A DNA stretch of 64,000 bases from positions 124,001-188,000 of the forward strand of contig JBQNCN010000002.1 in NCBI GenBank assembly GCA_052169395.1. The letters run 5' to 3'. The notes beneath the pieces are model-generated. The model ran no database searches and was not told the origin of the DNA. It worked only from the letters and a program-made list of their open reading frames with translations. This document shows, piece after piece, positions 17,438-26,199 of the stretch; within the stretch, counting starts at the first letter, position 1; each line of letters begins with the position of its first letter. The DNA is from Fimenecus sp052169395. GTDB lineage: Bacteria > Bacillota > Clostridia > Oscillospirales > Acutalibacteraceae. The position numbers were made by a program, and so were the translations under genes.

Positions 17438-19953
17438 CAGTGGAAAAAAGAGAAATATTTTTAAATCAGGAACAGACCGAAATTTTTGAATTCTGCCGCA
17501 GCAATGCGGACGGACTTACAGAAAAGCAAGCTCAAAAAAGATATTCAAAATATAATCGTCTGCCGGAAAAAAGCACCAACATTTTCAAGGTGGTTTTTGA
17601 AAGCGCCTATCGATTGGCCTTTATTTTTCTGATTTTCTGTTCAGGCTTTTCCTATGTGCTTTCCTTAAAAAAAGAAGAGCCGCCGTATGAGGCTTTGATT
17701 CTTTTCATCTCCGCTGCGGTATATTTAATTTTTACAACAATCAGAGCTCTTAAAAACACTAAAATTTTCACCGCCGTTTCAAAAATGGATGAAAGAATTT
17801 ATCTTGTAAAAAGGGACGGAGAAAAGGTGAGGATTCCTCAGAACAGGCTTGTATTCGGCGATGTGGTGATTCTGCATGCCGGAGACATAGTTCCGCTTGA
17901 TATGAGTCTGCTCTCATCAAATGAACTTTTATGTGATGAAAGCGCCATAGGTCTTTCTGATAGAGCCGCAAAAAAAGAAAATCCCTTCAGTCAGCCCGAC
18001 AACATGCCACGATTCGTATTTAAAGATACCGCAGTACTCAGCGGAAATGCGGAAGCTATGGTGCTGGATAATAAGAAACCGCTTTTTGAAGATATAAAAA
18101 AAGAAAAAAAAGAATATAAACCTTCGGCGTTTGAAGCGGAATTCTGGCAAAAAGACAGAGCCTTTTCAATCTCGATAATTCTTTCAGCTCTTCTCATTTT
18201 CGGACTCGGCCTTTTAAACGGCCTTGTAACAAAAAACATATCCAACTTCATGTTTGTTTCAAAGCTGCTGCTGCTTTCTCTTTCAATCTGTGCTTTGCCA
18301 TTTGCCTTTACCGTTTCGGACGGAGGAGTTCTCGGAATTTCAAGAAAAGCAAAGGAACTTTCAGAAAAAAACATAATATTAAAAAAACGGGAAGACTTTT
18401 TAAAGCTTTCTGAAATCAAATTTCTGATATCCGATTTCAGAGTATATGAAAAAGGCATAAGACGTGTTAAGAGCATTTTTGGTGAAAAGGCTCTTCTTGC
18501 AAATGCGGCGGCTCTTTTAAGTTCCGCATCCAAAGAAAGCGGAAGGCTCCACGGCGGCGCAAACGGAAAAACGCTCTATCTTTTTGCGGAAGAAAACGGT
18601 GTTATAAAAGATGAGCTTTTAAAACATGCCGTTAAGCTTGCGGAAAATCGTACAAATATTAAAACCGTACTTTACAAAACACCTGACGGCTTTTTAAGTT
18701 TTGCCGAAGGTGAACCTGCGGATATTTACCGTATCTGCTCCGCTTATTTTGAAAACGGAGAAAACAGAGACCTTAACGTATTGGCGGTTTCAGAATTTCA
18801 AAAAACCGTGGAACAGTTTGAAAAATTAGGACAGAGCGTAAGAGCCTATGCATTTAAAACCTATTCTGAAAAACCTGATGAAAATGAATTTAAAAATCCA
18901 TTGAAATACACTCTTTTGGGACTTTTAGGTTCTGACGGGGAAATTTCAGAAAAAGCGGAGGGCCTTTCACGTGAAATTACGGAGGCCGGCGTTTCGCCCG
19001 TTATCTTTACCGAATATCCGTTTGATATAGCCCTTGAAAAAGGACTTGCCTCAGGACTTATAAAAAACGGCAATGAACTTTACGGAGAGGAGAAACTCTC
19101 ACATCTTTCAGATGAAGATTTAAAACTTTGTGCGGAACACGCAAGGGTTTATTGCAGACTGCGTCCCAATACTAAAAAAAGAGTGCTTGCAGCTTTAAAA
19201 TCCATCGGCAAAACGGCGTGTCTTTCAGGATCACATGAAGATTTTGAACTTTTCAACGCTTGTGATTTGGGATTTGCCGTATCGGACGGCGGTTGCGATG
19301 TGCTTTCAAGCTATGCCTGTGCGGTTATATTGAAAAATTCTCTTACATCTTCAAAAACTCTTATAGAAAGCTCTCGTGATTTAAAAAAGCGTATGCTCAG
19401 CACTTATTCTTTCAGCAGCGGAGTTATAATAGCTACGGTATTACTTACAATGTTCCTTGTGTGTATAAACGGCGTTTCCCCCGGTGCAGTTGCCACAGCG
19501 CTCATCTTTAACCTTCTGTGCAGCATTACCGCAACGATAATTTCAAGAGCTTTTCCTGCTGAAACCTCCTCAAAAAATTTCTTTAAAAAACCGCTTATTA
19601 CAGGGCTTTTAAGTTTCGGTCTCTGCATTTCAAGCTTTTTTGCAAACGGTGAGTCCGTTACTGCGGCGATAATCACTCTTATATTTTCTTTCGGATTTTT
19701 AAGTCTTTTCTATGCCCTGAAAAAAGATGAAATTGACGGAAGCGTTCTGAAGAAACCTTCCATATTCATAAACCTTGCGTTTATGCTTATCTTTACAGGC
19801 GTTATTTTTATTGTTCCCAAAACGGCGACACTCTTGGGAGCGGAGGTTGTTTCACCGATAAAGCTGTTGATTGCCGTGCTGCTTTCACTGCCGTTCCTGT
19901 TTTATACCGTGTTCATTATTTTTAAAAAACTGAAAAATAAAGAACAAATATGA
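17434..19953 (+). CDS. P-type ATPase homologue lacking catalytic motifs (pseudo-ATPase)
   Basis: An 839-residue protein with P-type (P2-like) ATPase architecture: an N-terminal cation-ATPase-N-like stretch, helices near 55-105, an actuator domain (GDVVILHAGDIVPLDMSLL), helices near 240-300, a P/N-domain region, then about six C-terminal helices. All three hallmark motifs are degraded. TGES is IGLSDR (about 172-177). DKTGT is DFRVY after SD334, so Asp is followed by Phe and Thr/Gly are missing. GDGxNDA is GSHEDFE (599-605), so both hinge Asp positions are lost. The frame is open throughout and codon use matches its neighbours, so this looks like a maintained pseudoenzyme rather than a decaying gene. 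It could serve as a membrane scaffold or regulator. It overlaps the genes on both sides by 4 nt. Confidence 0.8.
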   Translation: MTVEKREIFLNQEQTEIFEFCRSNADGLTEKQAQKRYSKYNRLPEKSTNIFKVVFESAYRLAFIFLIFCSGFSYVLSLKKEEPPYEALILFISAAVYLIFTTIRALKNTKIFTAVSKMDERIYLVKRDGEKVRIPQNRLVFGDVVILHAGDIVPLDMSLLSSNELLCDESAIGLSDRAAKKENPFSQPDNMPRFVFKDTAVLSGNAEAMVLDNKKPLFEDIKKEKKEYKPSAFEAEFWQKDRAFSISIILSALLIFGLGLLNGLVTKNISNFMFVSKLLLLSLSICALPFAFTVSDGGVLGISRKAKELSEKNIILKKREDFLKLSEIKFLISDFRVYEKGIRRVKSIFGEKALLANAAALLSSASKESGRLHGGANGKTLYLFAEENGVIKDELLKHAVKLAENRTNIKTVLYKTPDGFLSFAEGEPADIYRICSAYFENGENRDLNVLAVSEFQKTVEQFEKLGQSVRAYAFKTYSEKPDENEFKNPLKYTLLGLLGSDGEISEKAEGLSREITEAGVSPVIFTEYPFDIALEKGLASGLIKNGNELYGEEKLSHLSDEDLKLCAEHARVYCRLRPNTKKRVLAALKSIGKTACLSGSHEDFELFNACDLGFAVSDGGCDVLSSYACAVILKNSLTSSKTLIESSRDLKKRMLSTYSFSSGVIIATVLLTMFLVCINGVSPGAVATALIFNLLCSITATIISRAFPAETSSKNFFKKPLITGLLSFGLCISSFFANGESVTAAIITLIFSFGFLSLFYALKKDEIDGSVLKKPSIFINLAFMLIFTGVIFIVPKTATLLGAEVVSPIKLLIAVLLSLPFLFYTVFIIFKKLKNKEQI

Positions 19954-21431
19954 ATGATGTATTAAAAAATAATATCCCACACATTTCAGCGGAGCTTATA
20001 CCCACAAGCTTTATAATTATAGAGCTTTTTCCAAAACCTGAAATTACATATCTCAATCCGGAGGCGATTTCTCTTTTCAAGGCAAACTCCTTTGAAGGTT
20101 TTTATGAGTTGTATAGAGCGGACTTTCTGAAACTTATTTATAAAGAGGATAGGTCAACCGTACTTTACAATATAAAACACGGTCTTAAACGGGCTGAAAA
20201 GCTTATTAAGCTTGATTGCCGAATTTGTGCCCTTGACGGTTCCAAGCCGTTTGTAAATATACGGATACGTCCCGTTTATAAAGAGGGGGAAAGCTGCAAG
20301 ACACTTTATATAACCCTTTATAACGACACTGAAAATCATATTCTTATTCAAAAATATTTGAATGAATCAAGCACGGATTCTCTTACCGGACTTCTAAATC
20401 GTGAAGGGCTTATGCGTAAATTTAAAACCGACTATAAATCGTCAGTTTCCGAATTTTTCGTGATAATTCTTGATATGGATAATTTCAAAGCGGAAAACGA
20501 TTCCTCCGGGCACGATTTTGGAGATGTCATCTTAAAATCAGTGGCGGAACTTATTAAAAAGCTTTTCAAAAAAAACTCCCTTATAAGCCGCTATGGCGGA
20601 GATGAATTTGTTATAATAACAGACTCCTCCGAATCGGAAATTAAAAATTCCCTCTCTTCTCTTCTGAAGAAGATTACGGAAATAGGAGAACTTGCAAAAA
20701 ACGGTGTTGCTCTGGGAGCTTCTTTAGGAGTTGCAAAAAACGGCTCTGACGGAACCGCTTTGAACATTCTTTTAAAAAATGCGGACAAGGCTCTTTATTA
20801 CAGCAAATCACACGGCAAAAACCGCTTTACATTTTATGGCGATATCAAAAGCACGGGAGAAGAAGAATATAAGAACAGCCTTATGCGCGGTACACGTCTT
20901 ACCCCTATAGATTTAATAAGCAATGAAAAAATCAGACAGCTCATCAAACTTTTAGATACCATCTGTTTAAATCAAAAAAACTCGGACCGTGCAATCCGAA
21001 TTTTAAAATCGCTCAATGAAATTTATGGCTGTAAGAGGTCCTATATTTATAGTCTTTCTGATGATAAAGCACCTGACCAACTGCTCTGTTCATGGCCTTC
21101 CGACACGCTTTCTCTCTGCATAAAACCTCATGAAATAAACAATATTTTTAAAGATATTTATATGCGCTGTGCAAGCCGCTTTACTCCTGAGGGACTTTAC
21201 ATCTGTGAAAATCTTTCTTTTCTTTCCAAAAGCGAAGCCGCTTTTTTAAAGGAGCTCGGAACTGAAAGTTTTATGTGGATACTTCTTAATTCTTCATCCA
21301 AAAAAGATTTTATGCTGCTCGGACTTGATTTTTCTGAAAATCCCATCGGTCTTTCCCGTATGGATCTTACAACCCTTCCGGTGCTTTCCAAATTAATAGG
21401 CTATAACCTCGACATAAACTATGACAACTGA
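19950..21431 (+). CDS. PAS-GGDEF protein (probable diguanylate cyclase)
   Basis: A 493-residue protein. Residues about 12-130 look like a PAS-type sensor, about 140-300 are a GGDEF domain (DSLTGLLNREGL, IILDMDNFKAENDSSGH, RYGGDEFVII), and the last ~190 residues are an uncharacterised, perhaps GAF-like, region. The GGDEF catalytic motif is intact, so c-di-GMP synthesis from 2 GTP is expected. The inhibitory RxxD site upstream of GGDEF is not seen (KKNS at that place), suggesting no product inhibition through an I-site. There is no membrane helix, so it is cytosolic. It is co-translated (4-nt overlap) with the P-type ATPase-like gene, which hints at a functional link. Confidence 0.85.
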   Translation: MNDVLKNNIPHISAELIPTSFIIIELFPKPEITYLNPEAISLFKANSFEGFYELYRADFLKLIYKEDRSTVLYNIKHGLKRAEKLIKLDCRICALDGSKPFVNIRIRPVYKEGESCKTLYITLYNDTENHILIQKYLNESSTDSLTGLLNREGLMRKFKTDYKSSVSEFFVIILDMDNFKAENDSSGHDFGDVILKSVAELIKKLFKKNSLISRYGGDEFVIITDSSESEIKNSLSSLLKKITEIGELAKNGVALGASLGVAKNGSDGTALNILLKNADKALYYSKSHGKNRFTFYGDIKSTGEEEYKNSLMRGTRLTPIDLISNEKIRQLIKLLDTICLNQKNSDRAIRILKSLNEIYGCKRSYIYSLSDDKAPDQLLCSWPSDTLSLCIKPHEINNIFKDIYMRCASRFTPEGLYICENLSFLSKSEAAFLKELGTESFMWILLNSSSKKDFMLLGLDFSENPIGLSRMDLTTLPVLSKLIGYNLDINYDN

Positions 21432-21462
21432 TATATTCATTTATTTCGGCAGACTCTTCAGA

Positions 21463-21491
21463 TAGAAAAGTGCTCTTATAAATGTTATAAT
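21463..21491 (+). promoter_or_regulatory. Promoter of the prepilin peptidase gene
   Basis: Extended -10 TGT-TATAAT (21486-21491) with a poor -35 (TAGAAA) 17 nt upstream. A 12-bp palindrome CTGAACGTTCAG follows at about 21508-21519, between the promoter and the ATG, and could be an operator. Confidence 0.5.
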
Positions 21492-21527
21492 ATTATTCTA
21501 AAAAATTCTGAACGTTCAGGTGAAAAA

Positions 21528-22349
21528 ATGACTTTTTACACAGGCGATGCCGCCACCGACCTCGCAATTAAAATTGTTGCAGGCGTTTTTATTTTTCTTT
21601 TCGGACTTTGCATAGGTTCTTTTTCAAATGTGCTTATCTACCGTCTTCCTCTTAATTTGGGAATTTCAAAAGGCAACTCTTTTTGTCCGAACTGTAAACA
21701 TAAGCTTTCACCTGCAGATTTGGTACCGCTCTTCAGCTGGATTTTTCTGGGCGGAAAATGTCGCTATTGCAAGGTGAAAATCCCCGTGCGCTATCCTCTT
21801 GTGGAACTTTTAACTGCCGTATTCTATGTGCTTTGTTATATTTTTATAGCAAAATGCAGCCTTAACCTTGCACTTTTAGGGCTTTGTGCCGTTTGCACCG
21901 CACTTATTGTCGCTTCATTTATTGATGCAAAGCATCAAATTATTCCCGACAGTATGTGGATAACCGTTTTAATCGGCGGCGTGCTTGTTTATATAGAAGA
22001 TATAATAAAAAACGGCTTTGTGTGGAAGGCGCTTTTAAACCGCATAATAGGATTTTTTCTTGTGTCGGCGGTTATGCTGGTGCTTGCGGCGGCTTTTCAC
22101 GGCGGGCTCGGCGGCGGCGATATAAAACTTATGGCGGCGGCGGGTTTTCTGCTCGGAGCGGGAGGTTCCGTTTTTGCACTGCTTTTAGGCTCTGTTCTCG
22201 GTCTTTTTTATCTTGCGGCAAAAGGAAAACTCAACGCAAAAAATATGAAGAGCAAGCTTCCGTTCGGACCTTTTCTTTCAATAGGAATTGTTTTCTCGCT
22301 GTTTTTCGGAGACCGCCTGCTTTCGCTTTATATGAGCATTTGGAAATAA
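21528..22349 (+). CDS. Type IV prepilin peptidase (A24)
   Basis: A 273-residue polytopic aspartic protease that cleaves and N-methylates prepilin-like proteins. The cytoplasmic N-terminal domain has the two CxxC pairs (FCPNCKHKLS and CRYCKVKIP) of the bifunctional methylase type. The catalytic aspartates are in ASFIDAKHQIIPD and GGGDIKLMAA. About seven hydrophobic helices are visible. No pilin or assembly ATPase genes are adjacent, so its substrates (competence pseudopili or Tad-like) are elsewhere. Confidence 0.93.
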   Translation: MTFYTGDAATDLAIKIVAGVFIFLFGLCIGSFSNVLIYRLPLNLGISKGNSFCPNCKHKLSPADLVPLFSWIFLGGKCRYCKVKIPVRYPLVELLTAVFYVLCYIFIAKCSLNLALLGLCAVCTALIVASFIDAKHQIIPDSMWITVLIGGVLVYIEDIIKNGFVWKALLNRIIGFFLVSAVMLVLAAAFHGGLGGGDIKLMAAAGFLLGAGGSVFALLLGSVLGLFYLAAKGKLNAKNMKSKLPFGPFLSIGIVFSLFFGDRLLSLYMSIWK

Positions 22350-22505
22350 AAACATTTAATTTAAAATTAAGTTTACTTCCTCTTAGAATTATTTTATACA
22401 GATGTAAAGGTTTATCCGCCATTTAAATAACGGTCAATAAAAATTTAATATTTATTAACAAATATATCAATTTAAAAATTTATAATAAAAAAGGTAGGTG
22501 AGTTT

Positions 22506-23546
22506 ATGTACGGTGAAAATTTTAATCGTGGAAATTACGGCGGATACAATCCCTATGGGAATTACGGATTTGATTACCGTCAACATTTTTTTAATAAAAA
22601 CAATGAAAAGAAAAAAATTAAAACGATAGGCTCGGCAGCAGGTTTCAGTACACTCGGATATCTTGCAATTTCTCTTATCTTTTCAATTGTTTTAAGACAA
22701 ATATCGGGCTTTAAAGCGCTTTATTCGGAAAACACCGCATTCAGCATTGCGGTAAACGGAATTTTTTATATAACGGTGCTTTTCATTCCGTTTTTTATCG
22801 GCTATTCGGTGCTTCACAGAAAAGGTGCCGTCAAGGAACTTCCATACGGCACGCCCAATAATTATCCGGCTGCAATTTTACTTGTCTTCACAGGTGTTTT
22901 TATCTGTCTTTTATCATCAATCAGCACAAGTGCATTTGACAGTTTTGTTGAAAAGCTGTTCGGAATAACTCTTAAAGCTCCTGAAACGGACAAACCGTTA
23001 ACTTCAGTTCTTTCAATTTTAATGCAGTATATATCCATAGCCGTACTTCCCGCACTCATTGAGGAATTTTGTGTACGCGGCGTGGTTATGCAGTCACTGC
23101 GCAAATATGGTGACGGTTTCGCCATAGGTGTTTCAGCCGTGGTTTTCGCTCTTCTTCACGCAAATGCCGTACAGATTCCTTTTGCACTTATCGGAGGACT
23201 GATTATAGGCTATGCGGTAATTGTAACGGATTCCATTTGGACAGGTATCATAATCCACTTCCTGAACAATGCCGTTTCGGTAACCATCAAAGTTATAAGC
23301 GACAACACCTCAAACAAGCTCGGTATAGCTTTGACAGGTCTTATGCTTTTTGTAATTATGGTTTTGGGAATGCTCAGTCTTGTGATTTATCTTGTCAAAT
23401 ATAAAAAAGCCTTTCAACTTAAAAAGGCGGAAAGCAATCTTTTAACCACGGGTGAAAAAAGTTCGGCATTTCTTTTTAACGCTCCAATGATAATCGCCTT
23501 TGTTTTACTTCTTATGAGAACGGCACAGACCATTGAATTTAAATAA
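22506..23546 (+). CDS. CPBP-family intramembrane glutamic protease
   Basis: A 346-residue membrane protein with a Gly/Tyr/Asn-rich cytoplasmic N-terminus (NRGNYGGYNPYGNYGF) and about eight helices. The CPBP (Rce1/CAAX protease-like) motifs are present: LIEEFCVRGVVM (EExxxR), FALLHAN and HFLNNA. SD AGGTAGGTGAG precedes the ATG. The natural substrate is unknown; family members process or protect against membrane peptides. It overlaps tadA by 14 nt. Confidence 0.88.
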   Translation: MYGENFNRGNYGGYNPYGNYGFDYRQHFFNKNNEKKKIKTIGSAAGFSTLGYLAISLIFSIVLRQISGFKALYSENTAFSIAVNGIFYITVLFIPFFIGYSVLHRKGAVKELPYGTPNNYPAAILLVFTGVFICLLSSISTSAFDSFVEKLFGITLKAPETDKPLTSVLSILMQYISIAVLPALIEEFCVRGVVMQSLRKYGDGFAIGVSAVVFALLHANAVQIPFALIGGLIIGYAVIVTDSIWTGIIIHFLNNAVSVTIKVISDNTSNKLGIALTGLMLFVIMVLGMLSLVIYLVKYKKAFQLKKAESNLLTTGEKSSAFLFNAPMIIAFVLLLMRTAQTIEFK

Positions 23547-24000
23547 CGATGAAATATTTATGAGAGCGGCGCTGAATTTGGCAAAACTCTCCTTCGATGA
23601 GGGAGAGGTGCCTGTCGGCGCTATAATCGTACATGACGGAAAAATAATTGCAGAGGGCAGAAATCGGCGTGAGCATGAAAAAAACGCCGTTTCACATGCT
23701 GAAATAAATGCAATAAACGCAGCTTGCAAGGCACTTTCAGGCTGGAGGCTTTGCGACTGTACACTCTATGTAAGCCTTGAACCCTGCCCTATGTGTGCAG
23801 GAGCTGTTATAAATTCACGGCTTTCACGGGTGGTCTTCGGTGCAAGCGATAAAACTTATGGGGCTTTAGGTTCTCTCTTTAACCTTACGGAGTTTAAAGG
23901 GCTTTATAAACCTGAGGTTTGCGGAGGAGTTTTAGCTGATGAAAGCAGTGCGCTTTTAAGTGATTTTTTTAAAAAGTTGAGAGGGGATAAAAATGGGTGA
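23533..24000 (+). CDS. tadA: tRNA-specific adenosine deaminase
   Basis: A 155-residue zinc deaminase converting A34 of tRNA-Arg(ACG) to inosine. HAEINAIN and EPCPMCAGAV carry the zinc ligands and proton-shuttle Glu. The frame opens with TTG at 23533, inside the 3' end of the CPBP gene; MRAALNLAKLSFDEGEVPVGA is the family N-terminus, so a TTG start a few codons ahead is plausible, and the next ATG at 23560 is the alternative. It overlaps the Mrp gene by 8 nt. Confidence 0.95.
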   Translation: MNLNNDEIFMRAALNLAKLSFDEGEVPVGAIIVHDGKIIAEGRNRREHEKNAVSHAEINAINAACKALSGWRLCDCTLYVSLEPCPMCAGAVINSRLSRVVFGASDKTYGALGSLFNLTEFKGLYKPEVCGGVLADESSALLSDFFKKLRGDKNG

Positions 24001-24802
24001 AACAAAGCTTCCGAACGGTGCAAAAAGAGCGGCGGACTTGGGTAAAAAACCGGATCTTACATTAAAACAGAACGAACGCAGCAAAATAAAAAAGGTGATA
24101 GGTGTTGTTTCGGGCAAAGGCGGTGTAGGCAAAAGTACAATAACGACACTTCTTGCCTGCCGGGCACAAAGAGAAGGTTTTAAAACTGCGGTTTTTGATG
24201 CGGATATAACGGGACCTTCCGTTCCTAAGGCATTCGGACTTGAAAGCGGCGTTCTTCAGGAGGATGAATTTATAATTCCGGCGGAAACAAAAACGGGAAT
24301 TAAGGTAATGAGCATAAATCTGCTTCTTCCGCACAGCAGCGACCCCGTAATCTGGAGAGGTCCGATTCTTGCAAATGTAATAAGCCAGTTTTGGAATGAT
24401 GTTGCCTGGGGCGATGTCGATTATATGTTTGTGGATATGCCGCCCGGCACTGGTGATGTGCCGCTTACGGTTTTTCAAAGTCTTCCGCTTTCGGGAATTG
24501 TGCTTGTAACAACTCCTCAGGATCTTGTTTCGATGATTGTAAAAAAGGCCTATAATATGTCAAAACTTATGCAGCTTGAGGTATTGGGTATTGTGGAGAA
24601 CATGTCCTATTTTGACTGCGACTGCGGAAAAAGACATGAAATTTTTGGACCTTCAAGGCTTTCTCAGGCGGCAAAGGACCTTGACACAAGGGCTTTGGGC
24701 AGACTTCCCATAAATCCTATGACGGCAAAACTTTCGGACTGCGGCAAAATTGAGGATTTTCAATCGGCGGAAATCGCTGAAATTTTTAATAAAATAAAAT
24801 AA
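23993..24802 (+). CDS. Mrp/NBP35-family iron-sulphur carrier ATPase
   Basis: A 269-residue P-loop ATPase of the Mrp/ApbC family, which binds and transfers Fe-S clusters. VSGKGGVGKST is the deviant Walker A with both lysines, FDADITGPSVPKAFG and FVDMPPGTGD follow as usual, and CDCG near residue 205 supplies the CxC cluster-binding cysteines. The N-terminal MIP18-like domain of longer Mrp proteins is absent. Last gene of the rightward run. Confidence 0.92.
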   Translation: MGETKLPNGAKRAADLGKKPDLTLKQNERSKIKKVIGVVSGKGGVGKSTITTLLACRAQREGFKTAVFDADITGPSVPKAFGLESGVLQEDEFIIPAETKTGIKVMSINLLLPHSSDPVIWRGPILANVISQFWNDVAWGDVDYMFVDMPPGTGDVPLTVFQSLPLSGIVLVTTPQDLVSMIVKKAYNMSKLMQLEVLGIVENMSYFDCDCGKRHEIFGPSRLSQAAKDLDTRALGRLPINPMTAKLSDCGKIEDFQSAEIAEIFNKIK

Positions 24803-24817
24803 AAATTTAAAATGCTG

Positions 24818-24853
24818 AAAAAATACCTTATGCAAAGCATAAGGTATTTTTTA
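24818..24853 (+). terminator. Bidirectional terminator
   Basis: Perfect 11-bp stem ATACCTTATGC/GCATAAGGTAT with loop AAA, a T-run after and an A-run before. It lies between the convergent Mrp gene and the gene ending at 24883, so it can serve both. Confidence 0.95.
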
Positions 24854-24882
24854 TGTGTAAAACACGGCTTTTTGATTTTTAC

Positions 24883-25362
24883 TTAATAGATTTTTTCCGT
24901 TGACATTTTAATCCCGTTTTTATCAATATAAATATTCAAATGCCAGCAATCTTTTGAAAGCACGGTTTCAGTCTGACTTCCGTCAGAACGCGGCTTTGTA
25001 TTGTCAAGAACACGATATTCTCTTTTAAACTCCAAAACGGATGAATTTGAGGTGTTGGAGATTACATTCATTGAATTTGTCTGAATGCCCGTCTTTTTTG
25101 AAATCTTATGCTCTTCAAGCTCCTTTTGAATTTCCTTTTTAAAGTCCTCACAAAACGGAATTTCCTCAAGTTTTTTGATTTCTTCGTTTATCTGTGCGGA
25201 ATAGTCGGTTAAAAATCTTGTATTTTTTGCCGAAAATCTTCCGTTATCATTCTTCCAGCTTACCGCTTTTGTAAAAGGAAGGCTGAAAAAAATAACAATA
25301 CATAAGGATAATAAAATTTCAGCGGCGACAATTTTCAGCAGCCTTTTATGCTTATTTTCCAT
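24883..25362 (-). CDS. Unknown single-helix membrane protein
   Basis: A 159-residue protein not recognised. One hydrophobic helix at about 9-30 (IVAAEILLSLCIVIFFSLPF) after a basic start suggests an anchor with about 130 residues outside. The exported part has a Lys/Glu-rich amphipathic helix (INEEIKKLEEIPFCEDFKKEIQKELEEHK) and a C-terminal strand pattern. It overlaps the upstream gene by 11 nt; the two are probably expressed and may act together. Confidence 0.65.
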   Translation of the reverse strand: MENKHKRLLKIVAAEILLSLCIVIFFSLPFTKAVSWKNDNGRFSAKNTRFLTDYSAQINEEIKKLEEIPFCEDFKKEIQKELEEHKISKKTGIQTNSMNVISNTSNSSVLEFKREYRVLDNTKPRSDGSQTETVLSKDCWHLNIYIDKNGIKMSTEKIY

Positions 25363-25846
25363 TGTATTTGCCCTCCTTTAAAACAAAGAAGCTGTCGCCT
25401 TCGGTGCCGTTTTCCACATTTACAACAACCGTCCACACGACCTCGGGAGTTTTTTCACCGGTTATTGTATAGGCATAGCAGTTATATGTATTTTTTATAA
25501 GCTTATATGAAAGCTTATTGTCAAGCAGCGTTTCAGCGTGATATTTCATTGCTATGTCTCCATGAACGGAGCCGTCTGAAAAGCCGTCGCTAATTGCATC
25601 TTTTGCAAAGGCAAGAGGCTTTTTAATACGCTTATAGCCCTTTGAAACGGTCGGAATTTGTGAGACGTTTTTTTGAGAATAATCCTCATCTACGGTATAT
25701 GTAAATCGTGTTCCCTGAGACTCGGTCTTTAAGCTTAAAACGTTCGGAACAAAATGAATTATTGTAAAAATTAAGATGAGCGTTGCCGCAAAAACAATAA
25801 AATTCAGAAGATGATTGCTTTTTTTATTTGGTTCTTTCTTTTTCAT
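25352..25846 (-). CDS. Unknown single-helix membrane protein
   Basis: A 164-residue protein not recognised. A basic N-terminus is followed by one helix (about 13-33, LLNFIVFAATLILIFTIIHF) and an exported domain of about 130 residues with no obvious motif. SD GGTGGGA precedes the ATG. A long perfect inverted repeat stands 16 nt upstream of the start. It pairs with the downstream small gene. Confidence 0.65.
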   Translation of the reverse strand: MKKKEPNKKSNHLLNFIVFAATLILIFTIIHFVPNVLSLKTESQGTRFTYTVDEDYSQKNVSQIPTVSKGYKRIKKPLAFAKDAISDGFSDGSVHGDIAMKYHAETLLDNKLSYKLIKNTYNCYAYTITGEKTPEVVWTVVVNVENGTEGDSFFVLKEGKYNGK

Positions 25847-25861
25847 AAATTAAATCCCACC

Positions 25862-25903
25862 ATTACAATAATATTGATAAATACTTATCAATATTATTGT
25901 AAT
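25862..25903. repeat. Perfect 19-bp inverted repeat upstream of the small membrane-protein pair
   Basis: Arms ATTACAATAATATTGATAA (25862-25880) and its exact reverse complement (25885-25903) around loop ATAC. On the minus strand a TATAAT hexamer (25914-25909) lies just upstream, so the repeat would be at or just after the transcription start. It may be an operator or a 5' mRNA hairpin. Confidence 0.85.
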
Positions 25904-26054
25904 CTTTTATTATAATCTTTTCAATTGGCAGCTTAGACAATAATTAAGAGTGTAAACATTAGATATGCACAATATTTTCGGTAAAAATTACAATTATAGG
26001 TATTTTTTATTGTTATAAACAGATAATAAAAATGATGAAAATATAATTATAAAT

Positions 26055-26111
26055 CAGTAATTACACAAATGAAAACATAAAAAAGCTGTCCTTGAAAACA
26101 TTTCAACCTCT
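26055..26111 (+). pseudogene. Decayed fragment of mnmG
   Basis: 57 nt closely matching 29420-29477 inside the intact mnmG (about 85 % by eye, one 1-nt deletion). Shared runs are CAGTAATTACACAAATGAAA and GTCCTTGA. In mnmG this encodes SNYTNESTKKAVLENISTS; here the deletion shifts the frame. Flanking sequence is unrelated on both sides. Confidence 0.8.
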
Positions 26112-26137
26112 TATGATAATATTCTAAATACTTTGCA

Positions 26138-26176
26138 AAAAAATAATGTGATTCAAAATGAATCACATTATTTTTA
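26138..26176 (-). terminator. Terminator of the adhesin gene
   Basis: Perfect 15-bp stem AAATAATGTGATTCA with loop AAA and its complement, with a T-run on the minus strand, about 25 nt after the adhesin stop. Confidence 0.9.
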
Positions 26177-26199
26177 AATTATTAAACTATTTTAACAGC

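Noticed and set aside
21508..21519. CTGAACGTTCAG palindrome as a LexA-type operator
   Set aside because: Does not match a Gram-positive SOS box (GAACxxxxGTTC spacing) and the gene is a prepilin peptidase; kept only as a possible operator.
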